Below are positions 49,918-64,000 of a DNA stretch of 64,000 nucleotides, one piece after another. Numbering within the stretch: the stretch's first letter is position 1; each line of letters opens with the position of its first letter. A program made the position numbers and the translations under genes. Location: NCBI GenBank assembly GCA_024036415.1, contig JAMWET010000513.1, positions 132,501-196,500 of the forward strand, in the 5' to 3' direction. The notes under the pieces were generated by a model. The model worked only from the letters and a program-made list of their open reading frames with translations. It was not told the DNA's origin and made no database searches. Origin of the DNA: Prochilodus magdalenae (taxonomy: Eukaryota > Chordata > Actinopteri > Characiformes > Prochilodontidae).

Positions 49918-64000
<14,083 letters not shown>

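Overview
This is vertebrate, almost certainly teleost fish, nuclear DNA. It has a spliced housekeeping gene with GT-AG introns, no operon-like packing, several generations of Tc1-like transposon remains, a tRNA-derived SINE, and very heavy micro- and minisatellite content. Some repeats resemble ones I associate with otophysan fishes such as characiforms or catfishes, but that is a weak inference from memory.

The only host protein-coding gene I can support is GPN1 (GPN-loop GTPase 1, also called XAB1), on the + strand from 49918 to the window's right edge. Fourteen coding exons join in frame into 381 codons plus two bases; the last dozen or so codons and the stop lie beyond base 64000. The Walker A, GPN loop, DTPGQ and NKTD motifs are all intact, as is the acidic C-terminal tail. 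Intron 3 has the hallmarks of a minor-spliceosome (U12-type) intron. Intron 8 ends in a long CT microsatellite and intron 9 is almost entirely a GT-rich array, so both repeats sit directly against splice acceptors.

The left 49.8 kb has no gene I can recognise. From left to right it holds: the 3' tip of a Tc1-derived element (1-88); 22-bp and 15-bp minisatellites (0.8-2.0 kb); degraded transposon relics (3.2-5.2 kb); a dispersed repeat next to a Tc1 deletion derivative (6.2-7.3 kb); a Tc1-like terminal fragment (9.6 kb); CTGT and CT microsatellites (12.2-14.1 kb); a retroposon-like tail (14.7-15.1 kb); an 18-bp minisatellite (15.6-16.0 kb); a CA tract (18.4 kb); another Tc1 derivative (18.9-19.5 kb); a 52-bp tandem array (20.5-23.1 kb); a Tc1-like element with both ends and TA target sites (25.0-26.3 kb) followed by a further derivative; a foldback-type element (30.6-31.2 kb); a 37-bp array (32.0-33.2 kb); another Tc1 derivative (34.1-34.7 kb); pentanucleotide arrays (36.2-39.2 kb); a 4.9-kb 54-bp satellite (40.0-44.9 kb) with inverted 75-bp repeats on either side; a 42-bp array (45.7-46.2 kb); a SINE (47.1 kb); a homopyrimidine tract (47.4-47.8 kb); a Tc1-like transposase relic (48.0-48.8 kb); and a purine-rich array ending about 300 bp before GPN1.

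Roughly a quarter of the window is tandem repeat. Most long open frames in it are repeats read without stops, not genes. No CRISPR array, rRNA, tRNA gene, virus or toxin gene was seen. No new multi-gene system is visible; the most interesting signals are the splice-site/repeat arrangement in GPN1 and the nested history of the repeats.
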